DNA from: Saccharina japonica
Lineage: Eukaryota; Sar; Phaeophyceae; Laminariales; Laminariaceae
DNA length: 64,000 bases
NCBI GenBank assembly: GCA_008828725.1
Contig: MEHQ01003153.1
Coordinates: forward strand, 62,001 to 126,000
Direction: 5' to 3'
The position numbers were made by a program, and so were the translations under genes. Below are positions 55,501 to 64,000 of this stretch, in pieces (within the stretch, counting starts at the first letter, position 1; each line of letters opens with the position of its first letter). Below the pieces are notes generated by a model. That model ran no database searches, was not told the origin of the DNA, and was given only the letters and a program-made list of their open reading frames with translations.

Positions 55501-58500
55501 CAACAGCCCCCGGCGCCTCCTCCCCACCGGACCAAGCGACACCATTCCGTTGCTTGCCGTCCCCCCCGTGTACGCCAGCCCGGGGTTTCCCGCAAGCGGT
55601 GCCGCCGTGCTAGGTGGGGCCGATAGCGGGGATGACATACGCGCGTCCCCTCCCCCTCCTCCCCCTCCCCCGCCGCCTCGTCCGAGCGACGATAAGGCCG
55701 AGCTTGGCGACGATGTCGACGGTAGCAGCAGCAGCAGCCGCTTCAGGGTTTCCACGGAGGCGTCTGGGTGGGGGAGGGGGAGCCACGCTGATAGGGAGGC
55801 CAGGGTCATGTCCGCGCCTGCACAAAAGGAGCGGCAATTTCTGTGAGTGTTTTTCTTCTTTTTTAGTCATCAATGTTTTTTGCAGGTTCCGCGTATATAT
55901 AAGCGAATATGGCAGGCGGTTTAGGAGGGGTGGGTGGATGGGTGGGTCGTGAGGGGGGGGGGGGGGGGGGGGAGGGGGTGGCAAGAGTTAAGGGGGGCAG
56001 AAGCAGCTATGATCAGAAAGACGCCGTCGAGAATTCGTCGAACCTGGGCTGAAATTACCAACCAACAGCACCAGGTCAATACCAATCAGGTTACGATGTC
56101 ACCCACGCGCCGAAGAAAAACATCTTCGAATTTGGGTTGAATTATTTTCGCCGTATGTATGTAGTAAAAAAGGTAAAGCGCAGCGGGCTCATACAGTAGT
56201 GAAATGAAGTCAGCAAATAGACACGAACTCAACCAACACAGCCAACGTAGTCAACGCAGTCAGCGCAGTTAACACAGCCAACAATCAAAACCAGTCAAAA
56301 CTTTCGACCTGAACGAAGCCAACCGAAGCCAGCCGACTCAACATCGTCAACTCCGCCACCACAGCCACCACAAGCCAACCCTGTCAACACAACTCAACGC
56401 ACAGCTAACGCAGCCAACACGAGTCCACACGAGTCAACCCAGCAAAACCCCCGTCAAGCCCGTCAACCTACAGTCAACCCCGTCAACAAAATCAACACAC
56501 CTAACCCAATCAACCCCCAAGTCAACGCAGTCAGCCCCGCCAAGCCGGCCAACCCACATTCAACCCACAGTCAACCCAGTCAACCCCGTCAAGCCGGTCA
56601 GCCCCGTCAACAAAATCAACACAATTGACCCAATCAAGCCTCAACTCAACCCCGTCAACCCCCGTCAACCCCCGTCAACCCCCGTCAACCCAGTCAAACC
56701 CTTCAACTCTGTCAACACACGACGCCTACCTACTAGGATAGGGTGGTCAGTTTGAGGAGCTCTATATACCCCGCCCAAAACCTTGATTTGGGAGGGAAGC
56801 AGAAGGGCTACTGGTACCTACACCCGACGAACACTCCCGTGGCCTACAGTAACGATAACACGAAATTCGGACGGTGTTGGGTTATATATAACCCCTTAAG
56901 AACTGGCCCCACGAATTTGGGGACAAACTACTTGGAATTAATGTGGGACATTTTTTTTCCAGTTCTGAATGGGTTAAGGAGCCCCTTCACTGAGAAACGT
57001 TTTCAGCCAAAAAAGTGCTATATACCTCTATCGTAGCACGCCTCACACAGCCAGAAAAAACCCAGGCCACAGCCTATATACCTGGAGCCGGCGCCCGCCC
57101 CCCGCCCCCAAACGCGCCACCGCCTCCTACCAAAGGAACTCCTCCCCCTCCTCCGCCGGCACCGGCGCCAGCGCTGGCCCAGGCATCGAGGCGCGTCGAG
57201 GAGAATCGGAGCGGCGACGTTGTGACGTCGAGGGCGGCTCCGAGGACAGCGCTCGTGTGGTAGGCGTTGGCGGGGTCGACGGACATGTGCGGTGATACCG
57301 AGGATGTCGGGGGGTTGGTGGATGGGTTAGGGTGGGTGGGGTGGGGTGGGTGGGATGGGGTGGGTGGGGTGGGGTGGGGGTAGGGTAGGGTCGGGTCGGG
57401 TTAGGCAGGGCAGGGCAGGTAGGTAGGGTAGGGTAGGGTAAAGGTAGGGAAGGGTAGGTAGGGTATGGTAGGGATAGGGTAGGGTGGGTAGCGGTAGGGA
57501 TAGGGTTCGGGTTTAGCGGTAAATGAGTAAATTATTTTTTTACCGATACTTCGCCGTTGGCACCTGGAGGCCAAAAGGGTTAACGCAGGACATTGGTGTA
57601 CCTTGCCATGTACCATCTACGTACATAGGGTGTACTTCAAAAGAGTTAAGCGTTGGCAGGGGTCCGATGCACATGTGCAGTGATACTTGGAGCTGGGGTG
57701 GGTGTTGGGTGGGTGTGGGGGGGTAGGGTAGGTAGGGTAGGTAGGGTAGGGTAGGGTAGGGTAAGCGTAGGTAGGGTAGGGTAGGGTGTGGGTAGGGTAG
57801 GGGTGGGTGGTAGGGTGGGGTAGGGCAGGGTAAAGGTGTAACACAAAGCAGGAAACAAGAAGCGAGCAAAGAGGCAAGATAGAAGTGAAAGTAATAACCA
57901 TAAAACAACGAAATAACGAAACAACAAAACAAAGAAACAGCAGACAGGAAACACGAAAACCAGAGAAGTAGGAAACATGTACAGTAACAGCGAAACAGGG
58001 AACAGCAAACAACAAAAGCAGCTAAACACTACACACGCCACAAGAAGCTACTAGCAACAAACCTCAAACAAATCAAAACGAAACACACACCCATCTTCTC
58101 TCCAAACCACCACCGTAACCTACCTGCCCGCACGCCTCCTCGTCAGAAATCACCAACAAAGAAAACGCCTCTCCGAGCCCGTGCAAACCCAGCGCCAGGT
58201 TTACCGCCTCCCTCGCTGCCCCCGCACCCCCCGTGCCTGCTCCCACAGCACCAGGCATGCCGCACCCGGGGCCAGCCGGGGCATCTCCCCTCCTCAAGAA
58301 CGCATGGCAAACCCTGGGACGGTTTCTGCACTCCTCCTGGAGCTCGAGGGCAAGGGCCGAGCCAAGCCCTCCCCAACCCCCGTCTAGGTCTACGAGGGTC
58401 TGGGCGGGGTTTCCACAATCAGAAGGGGTGGGCGAGAGGGGTAAGGGGGGAGGGGGTGGCAAGAGTTAAGGGGGGCAGAAGCAGCTATGATCAGAAAGAC

Positions 58501-61500
58501 GCCGTCGAGAATTCGTCGAACCTGGGCTGAAATTACCAACCAACAGCACCAGGTCAATACCAATCAGGTTACGATGTCACCCACGCGCCGAAGAAAAACA
58601 TCTTCGAATTTGGGTTGAATTATTTTCGCCGTATGTATGTAGTAAAAAAGGTAAAGCGCAGCGGGCTCATACAGTAGTGAAATGAAGTCAGCAAATAGAC
58701 ACGAACTCAACCAACACAGCCAACGTAGTCAACGCAGTCAGCGCAGTTAACACAGCCAACAATCAAAACCAGTCAAAACTTTCGACCTGAACGAAGCCAA
58801 CCGAAGCCAGCCGACTCAACATCGTCAACTCCGCCACCACAGCCACCACAAGCCAACCCTGTCAACACAACTCAACGCACAGCTAACGCAGCCAACACGA
58901 GTCCACACGAGTCAACCCAGCAAAACCCCCGTCAAGCCCGTCAACCTACAGTCAACCCCGTCAACAAAATCAACACACCTAACCCAATCAACCCCCAAGT
59001 CAACGCAGTCAGCCCCGCCAAGCCGGCCAACCCACATTCAACCCACAGTCAACCCAGTCAACCCCGTCAAGCCGGTCAGCCCCGTCAACAAAATCAACAC
59101 AATTGACCCAATCAAGCCTCAACTCAACCCCGTCAACCCCCGTCAACCCCCGTCAACCCCCGTCAACCCAGTCAAACCCTTCAACTCTGTCAACACACGA
59201 CGCCTACCTACTAGGATAGGGTGGTCAGTTTGAGGAGCTCTATATACCCCGCCCAAAACCTTGATTTGGGAGGGAAGCAGAAGGGCTACTGGTACCTACA
59301 CCCGACGAACACTCCCGTGGCCTACAGTAACGATAACACGAAATTCGGACGGTGTTGGGTTATATATAACCCCTTAAGAACTGGCCCCACGAATTTGGGG
59401 ACAAACTACTTGGAATTAATGTGGGACATTTTTTTTCCAGTTCTGAATGGGTTAAGGAGCCCCTTCACTGAGAAACGTTTTCAGCCAAAAAAGTGCTATA
59501 TACCTCTATCGTAGCACGCCTCACACAGCCAGAAAAAACCCAGGCCACAGCCTATATACCTGGAGCCGGCGCCCGCCCCCCGCCCCCAAACGCGCCACCG
59601 CCTCCTACCAAAGGAACTCCTCCCCCTCCTCCGCCGGCACCGGCGCCAGCGCTGGCCCAGGCATCGAGGCGCGTCGAGGAGAATCGGAGCGGCGACGTTG
59701 TGACGTCGAGGGCGGCTCCGAGGACAGCGCTCGTGTGGTAGGCGTTGGCGGGGTCGACGGACATGTGCGGTGATACCTGAGGATGTCGGGGGGTTGGGTG
59801 GGATGGGGTGTGCGGTGGGGGTGGGGTGGGGGTGGGATGGGGTGGGTGGGGTGGAGTAAGGAAGGGCAGGGTCGGGTAGGGCAGGGCAGGGCAGGGTAGG
59901 GTAGGGTAGGGTAGGGTAAGGTAGGGAAGGGTAGGGTAGGGTATGGTAGGGTAGGGTAGGGTGGGGTAGGGTAGGGTAGGGTTCGGGTTAGGGTAAATGA
60001 GTAAATTATTTTTTACCGAATACTTCGCCGTTGCACCTGGAGGCCAAAAGGGTAACGCAGACATTGTAGTACCTTGCCCATGTACCATCTACGTACATAG
60101 GGGTACTTCAAAAGGTAAGCGTTGGCAGGGTCGATGCACATGTGCAGTGATACTTGGAGCGGGGTGGGGTTGGGTGGGTGGGNTTTAAAACACTTCCGCC
60201 AACCACCCACCACCCGCCCCCTCCCCGTTTCCCCTCCCCCCTCCCACCCCTCCTCCGCTAATCGTCAATCGCCCTTTTTGTAGGCCCGATTTTCTGAAGG
60301 CCCAGTTGCACCCTCGTACTCTGCAAGAACTTCCATTTCGAGACGAATCTAGCGACTTCGGCATATACACCGCGGGTGGTCGAGGAGGCGGTGGGGGAGG
60401 GGGGGCAGGGGCGCTGGGAGAGGTTGATCGCGAGGCGCACTCGGACGCGCTGAGGCGGCAGCTGGAGGAGTGCGATGCCGCACAGGGAACGCAGGTGGGT
60501 GTGAGAGAGAGGGGATTGTGGTAGTGGTGGTGGTGGTGTTGGTGTTGGTATTGGTGTTGGTGGTGGTAGTGTTGGTGTTGGTATTGGTGTTGGTGGTGGT
60601 GGTCTTTGTGTTGTTGTTGTTGTTGTTGATATTGTTGTTTTTGCTGCTGTGGCTGCTGTTGGTATGGCTGCTGCTGCTGCTGCTGTTGTTGTTGAGGTTG
60701 AGTTGACGTTGTTGTTATTGTTTCTGCTATTGCTGTTGCTGTCATTACTAATGTTTGTCTAACCGGGGCCTACAACGCCCCCTAATCTATTTTCCATTTT
60801 TGAACCCCCTCGCAACATTCCTCAATGTCCCCCCTCCCCCTTCTACCCCTCTCGCCCACCCCTTCTGATTGTGGAAACCCCGCCCAGACCCTCGTAGACC
60901 TAGACGGGGGTTGGGGAGGGCTTGGCTCGGCCCTTGCCCTCGAGCTCCAGGAGGAGTGCAGAAACCGTCCCAGGGTTTGCCATGCGTTCTTGAGGAGGGG
61001 AGATGCCCCGGCTGGCCCCGGGTGCGGCATGCCTGGTGCTGTGGGAGCAGGCACGGGGGGTGCGGGGGCAGCGAGGGAGGCGGTAAACCTGGCGCTGGGT
61101 TTGCACGGGCTCGGAGAGGCGTTTTCTTTGTTGGTGATTTCTGACGAGGAGGCGTGCGGGCAGGTAGGTTACGGTGGTGGTTTGGAGAGAAGATGGGTGT
61201 GTGTTTCGTTTTGATTTGTTTGAGGTTTGTTGCTAGTAGCTTCTTGTGGCGTGTGTAGTGTTTAGCTGCTTTTGTTGTTTGCTGTTCCCTGTTTCGCTGT
61301 TACTGTACATGTTTCCTACTTCTCTGGTTTTCGTGTTTCCTGTCTGCTGTTTCTTTGTTTTGTTGTTTCGTTATTTCGTTGTTTTATGGTTATTACTTTC
61401 ACTTCTATCTTGCCTCTTTGCTCGCTTCTTGTTTCCTGCTTTGTGTTACACCTTTACCCTGCCCTACCCCACCCTACCACGCCACCCTACCCTACCCCAC

Positions 61501-63579
61501 CCTACCCTACCCTATTACCTACGCTTTACCCTACCCTACCTAGCCCTACCTACCCTAAACCTACCCTATCCCCAGGGGTAGGGTAGGGTGGGGTAGGGTA
61601 GGGTGGGGTGGGGTAGGGTGGGGGGTAGGGCAGGGTAAAGGTGTAACACAAAGCAGGAAACAAGAAGCGAGCAAAGAGGCAAGATAGAAGTGAAAGTAAT
61701 AACCATAAAACAACGAAATAACGAAACAACAAAACAAAGAAACAGCAGACAGGAAACACGAAAACCAGAGAAGTAGGAAACATGTACAGTAACAGCGAAA
61801 CAGGGAACAGCAAACAACAAAAGCAGCTAAACACTACACACGCCACAAGAAGCTACTAGCAACAAACCTCAAACAAATCAAAACGAAACACACACCCATC
61901 TTCTCTCCAAACCACCACCGTAACCTACCTGCCCGCACGCCTCCTCGTCAGAAATCACCAACAAAGAAAACGCCTCTCCGAGCCCGTGCAAACCCAGCGC
62001 CAGGTTTACCGCCTCCCTCGCTGCCCCCGCACCCCCCGTGCCTGCTCCCACAGCACCAGGCATGCCGCACCCGGGGCCAGCCGGGGCATCTCCCCTCCTC
62101 AAGAACGCATGGCAAACCCTGGGACGGTTTCTGCACTCCTCCTGGAGCTCGAGGGCAAGGGCCGAGCCAAGCCCTCCCCAACCCCCGTCTAGGTCTACGA
62201 GGGTCTGGGCGGGGTTTCCACAATCAGAAGGGGTGGGCGAGAGGGGTAGAAGGGGGAGGGGGGACATTGAGGAATGTTGCGAGGGGGTTCAAAAATGGAA
62301 AATAGATTAGGGGGCGTTGTAGGCCCCGGTTAGACAAACATTAGTAATGACAGCAACAGCAATAGCAGAAACAATAACAACAACGTCAACTCAACCTCAA
62401 CAACAACAGCAGCAGCAGCAGCAGCCATACCAACAGCAGCCACAGCAGCAAAAACAACAATATCAACAACAACAACAACAACACAAAGACCACCACCACC
62501 AACACCAATACCAACACCAACACTACCACCACCAACACCAATACCAACACCAACACCACCACCACCACTACCACAATCCCCTCTCTCTCACACCCACCTG
62601 CGTTCCCTGTGCGGCATCGCACTCCTCCAGCTGCCGCCTCAGCGCGTCCGAGTGCGCCTCGCGATCAACCTCTCCCAGCGCCCCTGCCCCCCCTCCCCCA
62701 CCGCCTCCTCGACCACCCGCGGTGTATATGCCGAAGTCGCTAGATTCGTCTCGAAATGGAAGTTCTTGCAGAGTACGAGGGTGCAACTGGGCCTTCAGAA
62801 AATCGGGCCTACAAAAAGGGCGATTGACGATTAGCGGAGGAGGGGTGGGAGGGGGGAGGGGAAACGGGGAGGGGGCGGGTGGNNNNNNNNNNNNNNNNNN
62901 NNNNNNNNNNNNNNNNNNNNNNNNNNNNNNNNNNNNNNNNNNNNNNNNNNNNNNNNNNNNNNNNNNNNNNNNNNNNNNNNNNNNNNNNNNNNNNNNNNNN
63001 NNNNNNNNNNNNNNNNNNNNNNNNNNNNNNNNNNNNNNNNNNNNNNNNNNNNNNNNNNNNNNNNNNNNNNNNNNNNNNNNNNNNNNNNNNNNNNNNNNNN
63101 NNNNNNNNNNNNNNNNNNNNNNNNNNNNNNNNNNNNNNNNNNNNNNNNNNNNNNNNNNNNNNNNNNNNNNNNNGAAGGGGGGGGGGGGGTACCAACAGTG
63201 TTTTACAATACTATTCGTCATACACCTACTGCAAGGTTTGGGTGACTTACTAAGAATAAAAATGACTTACTAATGGTGCTAATGATTTACTAATAATACT
63301 GACGACTTTCTATTAGTGCTGATGACTTACTATTAGTACTAATGACATACTAATATTACTCATGATTTACTAATAGTACTGATGACCAACAGCAGCGTAG
63401 CATGAATACCGCTGTATAAACACTCCTACCACTGACTGTTGTCTGACATTGCTGCTATCCGGTATTATAATGCGGCCACTGCAGCTCTTATCCCCTTCGT
63501 CTCACCAGGTGGTGACGGTGTCGTCGAGGCCGAAGGGGTGGGAGGTCAACCGCGCCGCCGTCCCCGTCACCCTCGCCTC
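52522..63579 (-). CDS. Misato / MSTO1 homologue, C-terminal two thirds, multi-exon
   Basis: Misato (MSTO1, yeast Dml1) is a tubulin-like protein acting in mitochondrial distribution and fusion. Proposed exons in transcript order: 63579-63506, 62808-62598, 62204-61929, 59776-59641, 55817-55368 (or 55372), 53931-53654 and 52713-52522, all with GT-AG borders and compatible phases. The first junction makes TG plus G, a Trp, giving TTWPDFLKAQLHPR, against WSDFLRVHLHPR in human MSTO1 as I recall it. Then come LEECDAAQGTQTLVDLDGGW (human VEECDYLQGFQILCDLHDG), VNLALGLHGL, AYHTSAVLGAALDVTTSP (CSAILATALDTVTVP), FSRKMVARG, TYPLLFRES and, in the last exon, LDLRRG ... ALEVLETLTGLAESYG (LDLRRW ... VAELLQELQSLAQCY). 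The reading ends at a TGA in 52522-52524. N-terminal exons with the FtsZ/tubulin-like start lie beyond 64000. Several exons are duplicated or mirrored in the assembly, and Gly/Pro-rich inserts are long. The identity is strong; the exact 55.37-kb donor is open. Confidence 0.85.
53085..53440 (+). mobile_element. SINE-like element, copy A
   Basis: The best copy of the family. A B box GGGTTCGAGCCC closes a T-arm-like GTGGG/CCTAC stem, preceded by a weak A-box-like TGGAATGACAGG. The body runs through CGAGTGCATGCTCGTAGGGA and AAAATCGACGAGCGTTGGGA to GGGAGAGCGACAGAAG. It is about 85 percent similar by eye to copy B (5790-6190). It lies in the last intron of the Misato gene, opposite to the gene. Confidence 0.65.
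54095..54440 (-). mobile_element. Three LINE 3'-end remnants in a Misato intron
   Basis: Tails begin at about 54113, 54187 and 54325, each behind a plus-strand G tract. They read, on the minus strand, towards GGCCATGCATG... and GACTACGGCC. One ends where the next begins, as if insertion favoured the older tail. Confidence 0.6.
54441..55070. other. Misato intron, no further feature
   Basis: Unique-looking DNA with a G tract near 54845. No exon could be recognised here. Confidence 0.4.
55075..55200 (-). mobile_element. LINE 3'-end remnant behind a G tract
   Basis: Another tail of the same type (GCATGAAAATGAAGTACCCC on the minus strand). Confidence 0.6.
56215..56725 (+). repeat. GTCAAC-type degenerate array
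   Basis: Variants of GTCAACCC, AGCCAAC and GTCAACCCCC repeat about every 8-12 bases for 500 bases, leaving the plus strand nearly free of G. Duplicated at 58693-59203. Confidence 0.8.
56721..57044 (+). mobile_element. M3 MITE with nested M4, inside the duplicated segment
   Basis: The right end CTCTATCGTAGCACGCC and the words AGTTTGAGGAGCTCTATATA, GTTAAGGAGCCCC and TTTCAGCCAAAAAAGTGCTA identify M3. The M4 copy (56892-56973, ACTTGGAATTAATGTGGGAC) lies in it. Same arrangement at 59199-59522. Confidence 0.65.
57300..57510 (+). repeat. (GGGTA)n arrays in Misato introns
   Basis: G-rich runs of GGGTA, GGGTG and GGGCA, also at 57715-57835, 59790-59990 and 61560-61640, and as CCCTA at 61455-61560. 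They resemble short-unit telomere-like repeats but are intronic and lack the second T of TTAGGG. Confidence 0.8.
57837..58450 (-). repeat. Extra copy of the TLVDLDGG exon segment
   Basis: Contains a second intact copy of the Misato exon (58399-58124) with its intron flank. It is identical by eye to the right palindrome arm (62204-61929) and to the left arm (60888-61163, plus strand). Confidence 0.85.
58451..59768. repeat. Long duplicated segment, copy P'
   Basis: The second copy of 55973-57290. Its Misato exon (59776-59641) has a proper CAG acceptor. Past about 59770 the two copies diverge mainly by length changes in G-rich runs and single-base indels. Confidence 0.9.
60190..62882. repeat. 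2.7-kb near-perfect palindrome
   Basis: The left arm (60190 to about 61455) and right arm (about 61635-62882) are mirror images about 61546. Paired positions sum to 123092, and the encoded frames are identical. The centre is CCCTA repeats meeting GGGTA repeats at TATCCCCAGGGGTA. The left arm carries Misato exons 60284-60494 and 60888-61163 in plus orientation, the right arm the same exons in the gene's own minus orientation. The left arm is bounded by an N at 60183, the right arm by a gap. Confidence 0.95.
60500..60745. repeat. GTT/GGT microsatellite
   Basis: (GTTGGT)n and (GCTGTT)n in a Misato intron, mirrored at 62347-62592. They produce the long Gln/His frame on the other strand, which is not a gene. 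Confidence 0.8.
62883..63173. other. Assembly gap, 291 N
   Basis: A run of N in the Misato intron immediately beyond the right palindrome arm. Confidence 0.99.
63174..63505. other. Misato intron with a short tandem motif
   Basis: GATTTACTAATARTACT-like units repeat seven or eight times at about 63240-63385, with period about 24 bases. Confidence 0.6.
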
Positions 63580-63654
63580 CTGCGATACAAACACACACAT
63601 CACACATCAAACATAACACATCACAAATACATACCTGGTACAGCAGTACGTATA

Positions 63655-63765
63655 TGCCCACGGTAATTCGGGGGAACCTAGTAATCAGGATCAAGTATGC
63701 TCAGTAAAAAAACTGAAATATATAGGTTTTAGTGTGTGTGATCGGTCCTGATTAGTATGGCCCCC
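63655..63765. mobile_element. MITE family M2 copy
   Basis: ATTCGGGGGAACCTAGTAAT to ATTAGTATGGCCCCCC are inverted ends; the core holds TATAGGTTTTAGTG. A further partial copy begins at about 63950 and runs off the window. Confidence 0.55.
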
Positions 63766-64000
63766 CTTGAAATAATAAGAACATAAGGCTCACCTCTAGG
63801 GGAGGCGCTACGTAACAGCTACGAAGAAAATTGGATCAGGAGATCGTGCCAGTGGCGAGCGCTAAACCAAATCCCTACTGCAAATCCCTACTGCAATAGC
63901 CTGTTATGCTCGGCGTCGTTCAAGGACGGACATCACAAAAAGGTTATATTACGTACGGGGAGTAAAAAGGACCAAATATTGTTGGTAAAAATAGGGAATA

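Larger units (their letters stand above)
55973..57290. repeat. Long duplicated segment, copy P
   Basis: About 1.3 kb that recurs at 58451-59768, offset by exactly 2478 bases, with no difference visible over most of its length. It holds a CAACCC-type array, an M3 element with a nested M4 element, and the Misato exon coding HTSAVLGAALDV (57298-57163). In this copy the base pattern at the exon's acceptor lacks the AG that the other copy has. Confidence 0.9.

Noticed and set aside
60185-60745. Gln/His-rich frame (also 62347-62900)
   Set aside because: It is the antisense of a GTT/GGT microsatellite and of the Misato exon at 60284-60494. The splice-supported reading is on the other strand.
57300-61640. 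True telomere
   Set aside because: The units are GGGTA-like, lie in introns, occur in both orientations and have genes on both sides.
1-64000. LTR retroelement or integrated virus
   Set aside because: No paired long terminal repeats, integrase, protease, capsid or envelope motif was recognised. FNIP repeats also occur in some giant viruses, but that alone does not make these genes viral.

Overview
The window looks like nuclear DNA of a eukaryote rich in transposable elements. Genes are sparse and some are split by GT-AG introns, short inverted-repeat elements are nested in one another, LINE fragments are scattered, CAG/CTG and other microsatellites are frequent, and three assembly gaps or ambiguous positions occur. 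The 22-residue FNIP-type repeats with a WP-x-SL core recall, from memory, proteins of brown algae and other stramenopiles. A photosynthetic stramenopile is my best guess, but it is inference and no marker gene here proves it.

Layout. 1-7.3 kb has no convincing gene; it holds a 1-kb field of CCATGG/GGCATTGCC motifs (4.7-5.7 kb) and a tRNA-headed SINE-like copy. 7.3-19.1 kb carries two convergent, apparently intronless FNIP-repeat genes (951 and 1271 codons) that share an N-terminal module of unknown function; the first has lost the start codon of its paralogue. 19-34 kb is mostly mobile-element debris: PIF/Harbinger-like, Mutator-like and other MITEs, an element with CGCGACA termini enclosing telomere-like repeats, a DDE-type transposase relic, and one small spliced gene with an N-terminal membrane anchor. 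35-36.6 kb is a mosaic of a third, broken FNIP gene and a LINE reverse-transcriptase fragment. 37.1-39.2 kb is a 427-bp tandem repeat of five units. 39-47 kb is low-complexity DNA and small repeats.

47.25 kb holds the first exon of a small heat-shock protein (Hsp20), with a LINE 3' end lying in its intron just before a 461-base gap. A 27-bp GATC-rich array follows the gap. The main host gene is on the minus strand between 63.58 and 52.52 kb. Its exons match in order, in phase and in motif the C-terminal two thirds of Misato (MSTO1/Dml1), a tubulin-like mitochondrial distribution factor. Its middle exons are duplicated and mirrored in a 2.7-kb palindrome that looks more like an assembly fault than biology.

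The genes do not form a pathway. The coherent stories are the growth of FNIP arrays by unequal exchange, the layering of small DNA transposons, and a LINE family whose 3' ends run into oligo-C tracts.
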